Shown: one piece after another, positions 8,897-19,873 of the stretch
Layout of the letters: each line of letters opens with the position of its first letter
How positions within the stretch are numbered: position 1 is the stretch's first letter
Assembly: GCA_900128565.1 (NCBI GenBank)
Contig: LT635917.1
Span: 1-58,906, forward strand
DNA: 58,906 nt
Source: Stramenopiles sp. TOSAG23-6
Taxonomy: Eukaryota; Sar
Reading direction: 5' to 3'
The notes under the pieces: model-generated
What the model saw: only the letters and a program-made list of their open reading frames with translations
Database searches by the model: none
What the model was told of the DNA's origin: nothing
Made by a program: the position numbers and the translations under genes

Positions 8897-10526
8897 TTAT
8901 AGTGTTTGCTTCTCGGAATGTTGTTTCTGTTGCTCTTGAATTATCTTTTGTTGTTGTTGTTGTCTAATCATCAAATACTGTGAAAAAGTATGTCAAATTT
9001 GTTAGGTGTTAAGTACAGAATTTGATACAAAAAACATTTTTAAAAAAATTAATGATGAAAATGTACATGTTTCTCATCCGATACTTCAAAACGTTTTCAA
9101 ACAGTACAATTGATTTATGAAGTCTATCGCGCGAAATTTGATCTAAATTAGGAATATTTAGTTTTTTTATTAAATCTTGACGCAACATCTCGAGTTTCTC
9201 ATTACTCATATTAGCAGTGGCATTTAAAGTAGCTTGAGACAAATGTTTAGGATTACTGATTCGAGGATCGGGAAGTCTTTTACTTGCCATCTTCATTTGT
9301 TCTTTTTGATACTCTAAATGTCGCACAATATTCTGTGCATTCTGCAAGCGAGCTTCAGCAGCACGCACAGCAGAATTACACATTGCCATGTGTGCTTGAA
9401 GTTCTTGCTGGCGTTTCTTCCTGTGTAAATATGTATTGTGAAAAAAAATATTTTTAGAATGTTTTTTATTTTTTTTGTTAGGTACGAAATTAGGTACGAA
9501 ATTTTCATCGTAAAAAAAATACATTTGAAATGAATGATAAAAACGTACATACCACAGGGTCAAAGCAATTCTCTAAATTTGCTTTTCTATTATATAGCTG
9601 TTTCTGAACACGAGAAATTCGTTTAGTTTTCTTATTCACATCGTTGCTCTTCGGAATCACATTTTCTTGATTACTCAATCCCGTAGGATTGACACTGCTA
9701 TTATCTCTATGTAAGAATAATCGTAGACTTTCTCTATATTGAATTTTACTTGGAGCTGTAAGTGCAGGTATTTTGGAAAATATTTCAAAAAAAAATTGTT
9801 AGGTACAAATTTTCGTACGAAAAAAAATGGAATTTGAAAAAAACTAAAACATACAGTAAACTCCGAAGCTCCGCGAGAAAATCGGATAAGATTTCGATCC
9901 CGTTCTAAAAGACATGTCAAACGTTTTGCAGGGGGTATGTCAGTATCAGGAACTGTTCCATTGACTTTATCCCATGATCTAGAGAATCTAAACGCTTCGT
10001 CAGTATATCCAATTTCCCTAGGTCGTTTTTCTAATCGTCTACTTCCAGATGCACCTGCCTTTTTACCATCAACTTCAGTGGATTTACCCTTACTCTTACC
10101 GCGACTTTTACCTTTACTTTTGGTCTGGCGCTTTGTCTTTCCTCCTGTTTTTAATCCAGCTCCACCCTGCACACTTCCCCCTCTATCAAGTGATTGACTC
10201 ACTTGAGCTAATTGCTGCGCGCGAGCTAAAGCAGCTTTATCTAATTGTTCTCTTGCCCATTGCATTAATCTAGCCCCATATTCATACATTGTCCTTAACA
10301 TCGGATTAGTTCCATGTAAGCACGCTGCGTTGAAATCATTGTGAAAATCGTTCAACGTTCTGTATCCGCCGTGCTGATTAAGTCTCTGTCTCATTGTGGT
10401 GAGATTCGGGGCTCTTGAGCGTGTCTGTTGATGGACCCCCTTAATATGAAGATCCCACCGACTAAGACGATCAAGACATAGTTTTAATACAATATGAAGA
10501 GTACTGTAGTCGCTTTCAGTTGACAT
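8897..10526 (-). CDS. Bromodomain-like, coiled-coil nuclear protein (putative)
   Basis: Four exons: 10526..9855, 9765..9549, 9430..9067, 8972..8897 (442 aa, frames sum exactly). Residues about 30-110 (TMRQRLNQHGGYRTLNDFHNDFNAACL...) resemble the second half of a bromodomain, the acetyl-lysine reader: a short-turn 'YRTLNDFHNDF' helix preceded by 'MRQRL'. A basic stretch follows (GGKTKRQTKSKGKSRGKSKG), then a helical/coiled-coil C-terminal half and a Gln-rich end encoded by CAA repeats. All three introns are introner-like; the second has a duplicated core and is the longest in the window. The nuclear role is inferred from the bromodomain-like region and basic tract; the call could be wrong because the first bromodomain helix is not obvious. 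Confidence 0.6.
8973..9066 (-). mobile_element. Introner-like element, bromodomain-like gene intron 3
   Basis: 94 nt, phase 2. It starts GTACATTTTCATCAT; the core has diverged to GTACTTAACACCTAAC. The tail CACAGTATTT replaces CACAATACAT. The in-frame join uses GT...TT (or the shifted TA...TG); the CACAG acceptor is out of frame from this donor. Confidence 0.65.
9431..9548 (-). mobile_element. Introner-like element with duplicated core, intron 2 (GT...AT)
   Basis: 118 nt, phase 1, the longest copy. The core is tandemly doubled: TTTCGTACCTAATTTCGTAC followed by CTAAC. The exon ends GGTAT and the intron ends ATACAT. A nearby downstream ACACAG is out of frame. Confidence 0.8.
9766..9854 (-). mobile_element. 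Introner-like element, bromodomain-like gene intron 1
   Basis: 89 nt, phase 0. It starts GTATGTTTTAG; core TTTTCGTACGAAAATTTGTA then CCTAAC; it ends AAAATACCT. The exon before it ends ACT, so the terminal CT matches between exon and intron end. The in-frame join is GT...CT; the ACAG 9 nt downstream is out of frame. Confidence 0.72.
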
Positions 10527-10786
10527 GCTAGGTTGGTAACACTTAGTAACACTTCCTGTTCAAACACGCAAAAATAATCTATCGAAAAAGCTTTTCTTTT
10601 TTCTTCGAAATTCAGCTTTTTTGACCACATCACATAGTGACGTCATCCCAAGTTTATTTTGGCCAAGTGCTACGTATAGTCTATATCACATATGACACTA
10701 CCTGGCTATAAGATAAACAATCTAATTTTGTGAGCAAATTGTTATACTTTAGTGTATTCTTTTTTTTTGGCAAATTGTATTGGATC
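10527..10786. promoter_or_regulatory. Divergent promoter region (bromodomain-like gene / DAK)
   Basis: 260 bp between divergent ATGs. It holds a near-palindromic AAAAGCTTTTC and TGACGTCA at 10630..10637 (a CRE-like perfect palindrome). Shared promoter inferred from layout. Confidence 0.45.
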
Positions 10787-12675
10787 ATGTATATACCCAA
10801 AGTAGCAAATATTAAAAAGCTTGTTGAAAACCCAGCATGTGTAGTCCAAGATATGATTGACGGATTAATTGAACTCAACCCCAATACCCGCCGTTTAGAT
10901 GGTTTCCCTGAAATCAAAGTTGTTGTTCGTGCTGACTGGTGTATTAAAAACAACAAAGTTGCAATAATATCAGGTGGTGGTAGTGGACATGAACCCGCGC
11001 ACATTGGCTTTGTTGGTCAAGGAATGTTAACTGCTGCTGTAGCTGGTGAAATATTCGCAAGTCCCTCAGCGGATGCAGTATTGGCTGCTATTCGTGCTGT
11101 CACTGGCAAGGCTGGAGTTTTACTCATTGTGAAAAACTACACCGGGGACCGCTTAAACTTTGGTCTTGCGGCTGAAATGGCAAAGGCAGAAGGATACAAT
11201 GTTGATATAGTGGTGGTACGTGACGATGCAGCGCTAGAAGGAGATAAACAACGGGGTATTGCAGGGACAGTATTAGTTCATAAAATTGCTGGGGCTTGTG
11301 CTGAAGAAGGCAAATCACTCGCAAGAGTGCGCGAAGTAGCCGCAGAAGCTGCATCACGGGTATATTCAATGGGCGTTGCTCTCAGCACATGCACGAAACC
11401 GGGACAAAATATAAAAACACAGGAGGATAGATTAGCGAATGGAGAGATGGAGCTTGGTATGGGTATGTATGTTTTATTATTTTCAATTTCGATTTTTTTT
11501 CGTACGAAATTTTGTACCTAACAAAAATATTGAATGTAAAATATTTTTCAAAATACATACACGGAGAGCGAGGACGAGGTCGTTCGAATATGCTCCCAGT
11601 GAGTCGTATTTGTACAGTTCTATTAGATACAATATTAGAAAAAATGGAAAACACGACATTTGGGTCAGTTGTTTTAATAAATAATCTAGGAGGTGCAACC
11701 GCGATGGAAATTGCAGTTGTTGCTAAATTTCTTATGGCAGATTTACGAAGCAGAGAATTTCGAGTTTCTCATTTAATTTCTGGTCGATTGATGTCTGCAC
11801 TTGACATGCAAGGTGTTTCTGTCAGTATTCTTCCTCTATCTCGTGAAACTGCGTCATTCATTGAAAGTTACACAGATGCTCCTGGTTGGCCACGAGTTGC
11901 TAAGTTAGCGTCTTCACAGCGTTGTCCTCAAGAAAATTCAATTTCAATTCCAGAGTTCACTACTACAGAAAATATGTATGAAATCCAAAATATGGAAACT
12001 ATAGCACCTCATATTGAATTATTACAAAAAACAATTCGTGCTGTCGCTGAGTCTGTTATATCAAAAGAAGCTATGTTGACACATTGGGATGGTATTGTAG
12101 GCGATGGTGACTGTGGTACTACTTTAAAATTTGGATTTGAATCAGTACTCAATGATTTACCTAGCTATCCTTTGTTATATCCTAAAGGTGCATCTTTAGT
12201 TATGAGAGCTCTTAGTAGATCTCTTAGAGGTATGGGTGGCTCTTCCGGGGCTCTATATGCTATTGGTCTCTCTGCTGCAGAACGTTCGATGTCAAGTGAC
12301 GAAAATCTAGACGAAACAAATATGCAAATGCAAAACTTTTGCTACTGGGTCAGAGCACTTCGCTCAGCGATTCATGCTATAATGTCTCATGGTGGAGCTA
12401 AACTCGGTGATCGCACAATGTTGGATGCTTTATTGCCAGCCATAGATGTTTTGGAGTTGGCAATTGAAAGCAATAATACTTCAGACTGGAAGAAAGCTGT
12501 TAGTGCTTCGGCATCTGCGGCTGAAATTGGAGCGCATTCCACCAAATCAATTCATATTGCTGGTGCTGGAAGGTCCGCATACATTGAACAATCTCATTTA
12601 GGAGGAATTCCTGATCCTGGTGCTATGGCTATTTCCTACATAATGAAAGCAATATCAGACTCTCTTATTTTATAG
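10787..12675 (+). CDS. DAK: ATP-dependent dihydroxyacetone kinase (DhaK-DhaL type)
   Basis: Exons 10787..11466 and 11559..12675, 598 aa, the usual length of eukaryotic DAK. It phosphorylates dihydroxyacetone (and glyceraldehyde) in glycerol/triose metabolism; animal members also have FMN-cyclase activity. The DAK1 domain shows GGGSGHEPAHIGFVG (residues about 62-77) and the substrate-binding histidine in GIHGERG (His near 228), created by the splice. The DAK2 domain shows GDGDCGTTLKFG, GGSSGALYAIG and GDRTMLDALLP, the nucleotide/Mg sites. An in-frame GTG upstream was not chosen because ATG at 10787 aligns with the family start. The single introner-like intron interrupts the catalytic motif, so exact GT...AT excision is essential for activity. 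Confidence 0.95.
11467..11558 (+). mobile_element. Introner-like element, DAK intron (GT...AT)
   Basis: 92 nt, phase 2. It starts GTATGTTTTATTATT; core TTCGTACGAAATTTTGTACC then TAAC; it ends CAAAATACAT. The join recreates GMG-IHGERG, the covalent-substrate histidine motif. No AG in frame preserves it. Confidence 0.9.
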
Positions 12676-12971
12676 TTAAAAAAATCATTTTTATTCATAT
12701 TGAGTTTTAGAGGTTGTTTATATTTTGTAATAGTTTGAAATTTTATTGTTTTTGTTTCGAAGGAAGTAGAAATGTTTTTAGTAGGTAAATATAAACACAT
12801 AAAAAAAAATTGGAGAGGAGAGGGGGGTTTTCTCTTTTTTCGGAGATTATTCAGTTACATCTTACTACAGTAGATAGTCAAAAGATATCCTATCAATTGC
12901 AGCTTTGTTAAGTAAAAAAGAACATCGAAGAACAAAGGAATGAACTAACTACTCACTAGGCGAGACCAATA

Positions 12972-15900
12972 ATGAAGATATCTTTGATTGAAGAACAACT
13001 AGCTACTTGCAGCTTATTGCCAGGTTGGACAGAATCAGAAAATGCAGACGGTGAAAAATACTACATTCATGAAACTACTGGGGAGACATCCCTAGACGCA
13101 CCGACGTTACTCGAAAGAGTAATTGAAGGAGCAAAGGCTAGTGCCCCATTAAAAGACGGTTGGATTCAAAGCCACGATCATGAAGAAGATGTTTATTTCA
13201 TACATGATGTATCAGCTGTGAAATCTTGGGATAGACCGACTGATCTTGAAAAGCCTATTGAGACGTCTAGGGCTACATCGTCTCACTCTAAAAGTGAGTT
13301 TCCTTCTGGTACAACTTCTCGTGGAACAAAAGGTTCACTCCCAACTTTAGCAAGTATAACATTGGCCTCAAAAGTGCGATCAAATGCATTGAGCTTGCAA
13401 TCAATAGTTGATAACAAGCATGCTTTTGTCCAGGGCTTTGACCCCAAAACAAATGAAATGTATTACCATAACAACGAAACAGGTGAGAATCAGTCAGAGG
13501 AACCTGTAAACTATGTGACATTTCTGGATGATCTACATATGTTTGCAGTCATGAAAATACAATGCATGTTTAGAATGCATAAAGCAAGAAATATAGCTAA
13601 ACAAAGACGGAATAAACATATTTCAAATGAAGGTTTGGACAATGTAGCGAAAAGTAGAAATTTTTGGAAAGATCGCGAAACTGCAAAGAAAGAAATAGCA
13701 AAGGCAAAATACTCTGCAAAATCTAAAGAGCAAAAAATCAAAGAAAGAAAACTACGCAAAATACAATTGAAAGACCGATCAATAGAAGAAAACATCGAAA
13801 AGATGGAAACTTTGCATTCTGAAAAAGAAAAAGAGTTGCGTCTGAAAGAAAAAGAATCAAAAAGATTGATTGAGGCAGCAAATGCAATTCGATCTCGATC
13901 AGACGAAGCTGCAGGAGTTGTCGAAGTCACAGACGAAGGCCCATTGAGAGAAGAAGCAATCATTGAAGCAAAAAAGTTATTGAAACGGGCAAATTTTGCA
14001 GAGAAAGAGTCAAATGAAGCACAAGAAGAAGTAAAAATTGCAGCTGATGAACTTTTTATGGCTGTAAATAAACTTCTTCATGCAAGAAAGGCAAAAATTG
14101 CAATCAAATTACTCCGTATACGAAAAGACAGAATGATAGCTGAACGTACATTAAAAGAAATACACGGATCGTGCATTCCAAAAATCAGTGACGCTGAAAT
14201 AGCAGCACAGAGGTCGGTAAAAACACACGGGAAATGGAAACGGGCTCGTCGATCAATGTCAGGGCAGCTTGTCGCTTTGAAAAAGATGGGAATAGCTCAT
14301 GCGAATGCGGAGCGCATATTGAGAGGAAAAACAAATAAAATACTTGTAGAATCTAAAAACATTGAGATGGTTTCCATAGAAAAAAACAAAGCAATAAACA
14401 TAGAAAGAAAAATTCATGTACAATACCAAGACATTGGTGTCGAGATGGCCAAACTTAGTGTAGAAGAAGCATGGAAACGTTGCGAAGTAGCTAAATCAGT
14501 TGTGGCTTCACTTGATGCATTTCGTGACACAGATAGCAATGCCAAATTGAAAGAAATTTATGATGCTGATGCCGATCTTAAAGAAAAAAATGCAAAATGG
14601 GAAAAATTACATATTCTTTTTAGTCTTGCAAAACAAAGTTTTAAAGACACTACAAAAGCTGTTGAGGAATCCTTAGAATTCACAGAATCGGAAATGAAAT
14701 CACACAAAGATCGTTGGATCGATTTTGACACTTCTGCAATTGGTACAAACCAGCATTCAAAATTTGAAATAGGAATTATTCAAGTATTCCTCAAATCAGT
14801 ATTGAAATGCCAGGCTAGATTTCGAGGAAATAAAGGAAGAAAAAAATTTAAAGCTTTACAAGCTGATGAGCAAATACGTCTAGATGAAGAAGTATTTAGT
14901 TTTCTGATGGATATTCCATTCATGTCGGAGGTTTCACAAGATAATTTGTCCAAGTTTACATCGGAAATTGCAGTAAAAAGGTTCAGAAAAAATGAAAATC
15001 TCGTGACCGAAGGAAATACCTGTACGATCCAAGGTGATACAGGAACTTTCTTTTTTATCATGAAAGGAGAAGGTAAATTGTTTATTGGTGAAAAAGAAAT
15101 TATCACCTTAACAAATGGAAACTATTTTGGGGAAGAATTCATTTTTGGCCACATAAAACGATTGTGTACCGTTGTTGCTTTCAGCAGTTCAGTGACATGT
15201 ATATGTGCATCCTTAAGTACAATGAAAGAATTAATCAAAATCTCACCAAAAATGAAAATGTCTATTGAAGCTGAAGGAAGACGCTTACGCTCATTTCGGC
15301 GGCCTATAGAATATTTAGTTGAACACCTACCTATGTTTGCGTCTCTTACGCAGCAACAAAAAGAAAAAGTAGACGCAGCAGCTCATCGATTGTCATTTAA
15401 CGACGATGTACATATTATTGATGAGGGAGATGAAATCGATGATACATCTAAATTTTACATAATTGAGTCTGGATTTGTCAGATGTGAAAAAGTCTTAGTA
15501 CAAGGACTTCCCCCACAAGCTTTAGATACATTACGGGGTAGCCAATTTTTTGGTCAAAGAGCTTTCATTGGGCATGGTGTCCGACTATCAGGGGTGATTG
15601 AACGCACAGTTACATGTATTACAGAAGGAACGGTTTTGTGTATTGCAATTGATAAGCCAACGTTTACATCTATTTTTGCTTCTGACCATCCTGATATTCT
15701 AGCTGCAGAGCAAATGTACGAACTTTCAAATGCTCACAATTCGCTGTCAAAAGAGGAGTTGATGGAAAAACGACTGAAGGAGCATATTCAAAAAGAAATG
15801 GAAATTTATAAAAGATCTTTAGAGATACAAGACAACGAAGACTTATTAGAAGAAGAGGAAATGAGACTTCGAGAACTAAAGATAATGCAGGAAGAAGATA

Positions 15901-17565
15901 GGCTTAGTGCAGCGAATGAGAGAATGCTAAGAAAACGCGTTGCCAAACGTTGGAAAAATCAACATATGACGAAAATGAGGGAAATGTGGAAATCTAATAC
16001 AGAAAGCATTAAAAAAAAACAGTTGGAAGACGCTCGAAAACGCAAAGAAGCTGAACGACAAAGACGTATTGAAGTAGCAAATCGTGAGCACAATGAATGT
16101 TTACAAATGAGAATAGAAGAACATGCACAGTGTAATTGTGGTGATTTGTTCTGGGGCATCGAATTACTAAAGGAAATGATTAGAGATGAATTTGCTGCAG
16201 CACAATCTCATAGAAATAGAATTAATCAAAGAGTCAAAGAAAAACAACACGTTAAATGGCATCACGAATTGCGTCGCAGAAAGAAAGACAAGGCAGAGAA
16301 ATTGGCTGCTGTGTACGCATCGCGACATCGTAATTATATGAATAGATTCTGGAAATCTAAGAACTCGGCGGATATCATTGCTCATAATTGGACTCGCCAA
16401 AAATCAGATGAGAAGATAATAAAAAAACTAGTTTCTGGACCAGTAGGTTTCATTATTCCCATAGATGAACCTTCCCCATTAGATGCGATTCTACCTGATC
16501 TTAAAGGTCGCCCAATGACTGTAATTCCACAACGTGCACGTCGATTACAATCAGTTCACAATGAAAATGTTGATGTCTACTTACCCCCCTTACTTGCAAT
16601 TACACGTTCTTCTCCTAACCCGGCGGACCTGCCTCCAGACACGGTTAGAAGTATCGAAAAAGATGTGTATAGCCCTAGAGTGCGGAGTAGACGAGGTTAT
16701 ACCACGTACAGTAGAAACCCTAAATGGAGGGACGGATTTCGAAGCAGAGCTGAAACATCACGAAAGTCCAAAGATGTTAAGAGTAGGATGTTACACAAGA
16801 GAGCAGCAACATCACGTGCTAAACTCAACACAACCGCGACATTAAAGTCTCCACCGGCATCGCCCACAGCAATACCACAAAATATAGATCTTTCCGTAGA
16901 CATTCCAAAAGAGCTTAAAGCTTTTGTTGAACAAGTAAATATAGTTGTCAATGAAAAAGGAACTCTTTTTGCTGCGGAGATGAATTCTTTACGCCATGCA
17001 TTATCAGATGCTGATGAAGATCAAACACAAACTACAACAGAAGCACAAATTATTAATCAATTGCGAAAGCAAGGATTAGGTATACCACGTAAGTTTGTCA
17101 CTGCAATGTTTGTATCATTAGCAAAGCTAACACATAAAAGTTCAGTAGAAGAAACGCGCATTCAGTATAATAGCCTAATAGACTGTATGAGTAAATTTGT
17201 GGTGCCGATTTCACCAAAACAAAAGAGAAACCTATTTTTGAAAGGTTTCTCAAAAATGCAGTTCGCAGTTAAAAAGGGAGTACATGTACATTTTCAAAAT
17301 TGAATTTCGAATTTCTTTTTTTGTACCAAATTTTGTACCTAACAAAAAACAATTGAAATATGTTTTGACAATACATGTCCCACCAAATGATAAATTGAAT
17401 AAACGTATTTTCAAAATGAAGTATGCGCTTGCAATCAAAGCAGGTATGAAAATAGATCATTCTGATAGCGCTAGTGGTGATGGGGTAAGTAGTATAGAAT
17501 CTGATAGTGGATCATTTTTTAATACAGTGGATGACTTACAAGCTAAAAAAAATAAAATTAAATAA
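12972..17565 (+). CDS. WW / IQ / tandem cyclic-nucleotide-binding scaffold protein
   Basis: Exons 12972..17285 and 17377..17565, 1500 aa. Order of parts: WW1 (LLPGWTESENADGEKYYIH, about 16-45), WW2 (PLKDGWIQ...YFIHD, about 58-90), a third degenerate WW-like FDPKTNEMYYHN (~157), an IQ motif AVMKIQCMFRMHKARNIAK (~190), a long basic/acidic coiled coil (~210-600), a second IQ (KCQARFRGNKGRKKF, ~615), then two cNMP-binding folds (about 640-770 with FGEEFIFG, and 780-910 with FFGQRAFIG), another coiled coil, and a disordered C-terminus. The PBC arginine pattern of true cNMP binding is not clear in either fold, so ligand binding is uncertain. Calmodulin binding and a ciliary or cytoskeletal role are inferences from the architecture. 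Confidence 0.75.
17286..17376 (+). mobile_element. Introner-like element, WW/IQ/cNMP gene intron
   Basis: 91 nt, phase 0. It starts GTACATTTTCAAAAT; core TTGTACCAAATTTTGTACC then TAAC; it ends CAATACAT. Exon and intron both end ACAT. An alternative AG acceptor 45 nt further on (after AAAATGAAG) is also in frame, so GT...AT is favoured only by family position. Confidence 0.72.
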
Positions 17566-17779
17566 ATTTTGACAAAACTGTTGATCCAATGTTACGATTT
17601 ATTAACGCATACGTTATTTTTATTTCTATCACTCCTTGCTTGCGCTTGAGATACGTACTATTCCAAATACTAGAGGTACTGTTAGTATCTTTTTTTGTCA
17701 ACTACAAAAGTCAAGTGGTATCGCATCATTACACTATATTTCGATACAATTAACACAAAGAGTATTTCAACTTTCTCAT

Positions 17780-19852
17780 ATGAGTGCTAACACTAATACC
17801 GCGTCGGCTGAAGCAAAATGTATTTCTTTGCCATGTTGGCCTCTCGGTGTACCACATGTTGAGAGCAGAAAGCAGCAGCCGACTCGTATAGACTTGCCTG
17901 ACACACGTAATAAAAATATACGAGCTTCTTCTTTAGATATACAGCACGATATTCCAAGACTACCTAATGCAGAGGAAGAATTTCTCCTTGAACAGGGCAT
18001 CTCACTCCCCGAAGTTGATGAAATAAGCTCTGATGTAGACAATCAAACCTGTTCATGTTGGCCACCTGGTCAACGAGTTGAATCACAAGCTGTTTCTCCA
18101 AATCCAGCGAATATTCATCAAACAAAAGACGTTGTATATAAAGGCATTCCATTGAAAGAGAAAGAATCTTACACAGATTCAGATGGTGTCGCGAAAGTTC
18201 AAGAAGAATTGTGGTTAATATTTACTTTTTATGCTATCCATGGGAAACCGCAAAAGCCCCATATGATGACAGAAAATGAATGGATTCGATTTCTTGTTGA
18301 CTGTTGGTTACTTCCCATAAGTTCGGTGAATAAAAAGTCGCTGCGTAAACGACGCTCTGTAAAATCTCAAAACTTAATGAAGGGAAAAGGATATCCCAAA
18401 TTATTGAGTCCACAGGTGGCTTGTTTATTGTATAAACGTGCTGTAAATTATCGATCCGACGGTATGTACGTTTTCATCATGAATTTTAATTTTATTTTTT
18501 TCGTACGAAATTTTGTACCTAACGATTTTTTATTTTATTTTTTTTCACAATACATGTATTTTCAAAACTTTTTGAATGCTTTGATATTCATTGGTTCGAA
18601 ACTTTATAGTAAAGAATCCAGTGACAATGGTCTTGGAAAATTAACTGCAAATGGTGCATTTTCATTAATCCTCCAGCGGCATGTTTTACCGAAATGCCTC
18701 GCACGGCGTAGAATTATTCCAGTCGTTCATGTACATTTTAATTTTAATTTCGAATTTATTTTTTTTTTCGTACCCAAATTTGTACCTAACAAAACATTTG
18801 CATATAAAATATTTTTCACAATACATCATATTCTTGCATCACACGATGTGACACAACTTTATCGATACTACAAAAATCCCCTCCTAGAAATATTTAATTT
18901 GTATACAGTGGATAAGGGAGAGTTTTTTTCTCGTATTGATGAGAGATACAAAGAAAAAAGTACAAAAAATGGTATAAAATTTAAATTGGGTGTCGGCGTG
19001 AGGACTATGGGTAACGAGAAATGGTGGAAATTTTGTAATGACTTTGGCTTATCTAAATTACTATCCCACTGTAAACTGAATGAGATTTATCTTAATGTGG
19101 GCTCCATTGTTCAAGTAAAAGACAAAATTGTACAGGAAATGTTTTTTGAAGGATTTTGGGAAGCTTTCATTAGAATATCTCAGTTGGTATATGATGACCC
19201 ATCTGCTTCATTTGGTGTTTCTTTTATACGCCAAATTCGTGCAGTATTTCTCATGATGTGGAGATCTATTGAAGAAGGTGCAAGAAATACCAGGAGAGAG
19301 TATAATTCTATACGTTGTGGAAGAAATTGTTCGGACGAAGTGAAACCTTTAGCTGCTAAAATATTTGGAGATGCATTCTTGAATGATTGGCGATCAACTA
19401 ATTTTCATGATTATGGCGAATACAAACGCCTTGGAGTTTACTCTTCGGATTGTGTTCTTTCAAGAATGACTGAAGATAATGCTCGTGTATCACTCAATAC
19501 TTCTAATATGATAAAAGAACAATTACTAATTTCTGGGCGAAATAAAACAAAGCAGATCATCGAAGACACAAAGTTTCAAAATGATTTACAAATAGGATCA
19601 GACGTTGAGCTAGCACGTTTTGTAGAGGATAGAAAAAATAGTGTTTCCGAAATAGCCAACTTTTCAAAAATAATCCCGAATGATAAATTATCGAATCACA
19701 ATGTAGATAAAAGAGGTAGAACAAAACTTGTAAATCATTCATCAAAGCAGCGACAGCTTGAATCTGTACGACTTGTAGGTAGATTACCCGGTAGAAATTT
19801 TACACCTCTAACTGAAACGGATAAAAAGGGACGATGGTCTATTTTGACATAA
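17780..19852 (+). CDS. Uncharacterised protein with p25-alpha/EF-hand-like repeats (putative)
   Basis: Exons 17780..18465, 18556..18730, 18827..19852, 628 aa. ATG 17780 is the first in-frame methionine; the open frame upstream has no ATG. Residues about 135-260 (LWLIFTFYAIHGKP...WIRFLVDCWLLP) and later EMFFEGFWEAFIRISQLVY resemble helical repeats seen in large protist flagellar proteins, where F-x-x-F-WEAxxRIA marks an EF-hand-like segment. I cannot name a family with confidence. A repeated C-W-P-x-G motif (CWPLGV, CWPPGQ) occurs near the N-terminus. Both introns are multiples of three without stops, so unspliced transcripts would remain open. Its stop codon lies only 21 bp from that of the convergent myosin gene. 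Confidence 0.62.
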   Translation: MSANTNTASAEAKCISLPCWPLGVPHVESRKQQPTRIDLPDTRNKNIRASSLDIQHDIPRLPNAEEEFLLEQGISLPEVDEISSDVDNQTCSCWPPGQRVESQAVSPNPANIHQTKDVVYKGIPLKEKESYTDSDGVAKVQEELWLIFTFYAIHGKPQKPHMMTENEWIRFLVDCWLLPISSVNKKSLRKRRSVKSQNLMKGKGYPKLLSPQVACLLYKRAVNYRSDGMYVFIMNFNFIFFVRNFVPNDFLFYFFSQYMYFQNFLNALIFIGSKLYSKESSDNGLGKLTANGAFSLILQRHVLPKCLARRRIIPVVHVHFNFNFEFIFFFVPKFVPNKTFAYKIFFTIHHILASHDVTQLYRYYKNPLLEIFNLYTVDKGEFFSRIDERYKEKSTKNGIKFKLGVGVRTMGNEKWWKFCNDFGLSKLLSHCKLNEIYLNVGSIVQVKDKIVQEMFFEGFWEAFIRISQLVYDDPSASFGVSFIRQIRAVFLMMWRSIEEGARNTRREYNSIRCGRNCSDEVKPLAAKIFGDAFLNDWRSTNFHDYGEYKRLGVYSSDCVLSRMTEDNARVSLNTSNMIKEQLLISGRNKTKQIIEDTKFQNDLQIGSDVELARFVEDRKNSVSEIANFSKIIPNDKLSNHNVDKRGRTKLVNHSSKQRQLESVRLVGRLPGRNFTPLTETDKKGRWSILT
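18466..18555 (+). mobile_element. Introner-like element, intron 1 of the uncharacterised gene
   Basis: 90 nt, phase 2. It starts GTACGTTTTCATCATGAA; core TTCGTACGAAATTTTGTACC then TAAC; it ends CACAATACAT. The exon ends GGTAT. A distant in-frame AG (TTTATAG, 57 nt on) is the only canonical alternative. Confidence 0.78.
18731..18826 (+). mobile_element. Introner-like element, intron 2 of the uncharacterised gene (GT...AT)
   Basis: 96 nt, phase 0. It starts GTACATTTTAATTTT; core TTCGTACCCAAATTTGTACC then TAAC; it ends CACAATACAT. The exon ends TCAT. The next AG is out of frame. Confidence 0.8.
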
Positions 19853-19873
19853 TAAACTTTATTTACATATTAA

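Noticed and set aside
17636-17779. Upstream extension of the uncharacterised gene from a TTG codon
   Set aside because: No ATG in that stretch; eukaryotic initiation at TTG is unlikely, so ATG 17780 was used.
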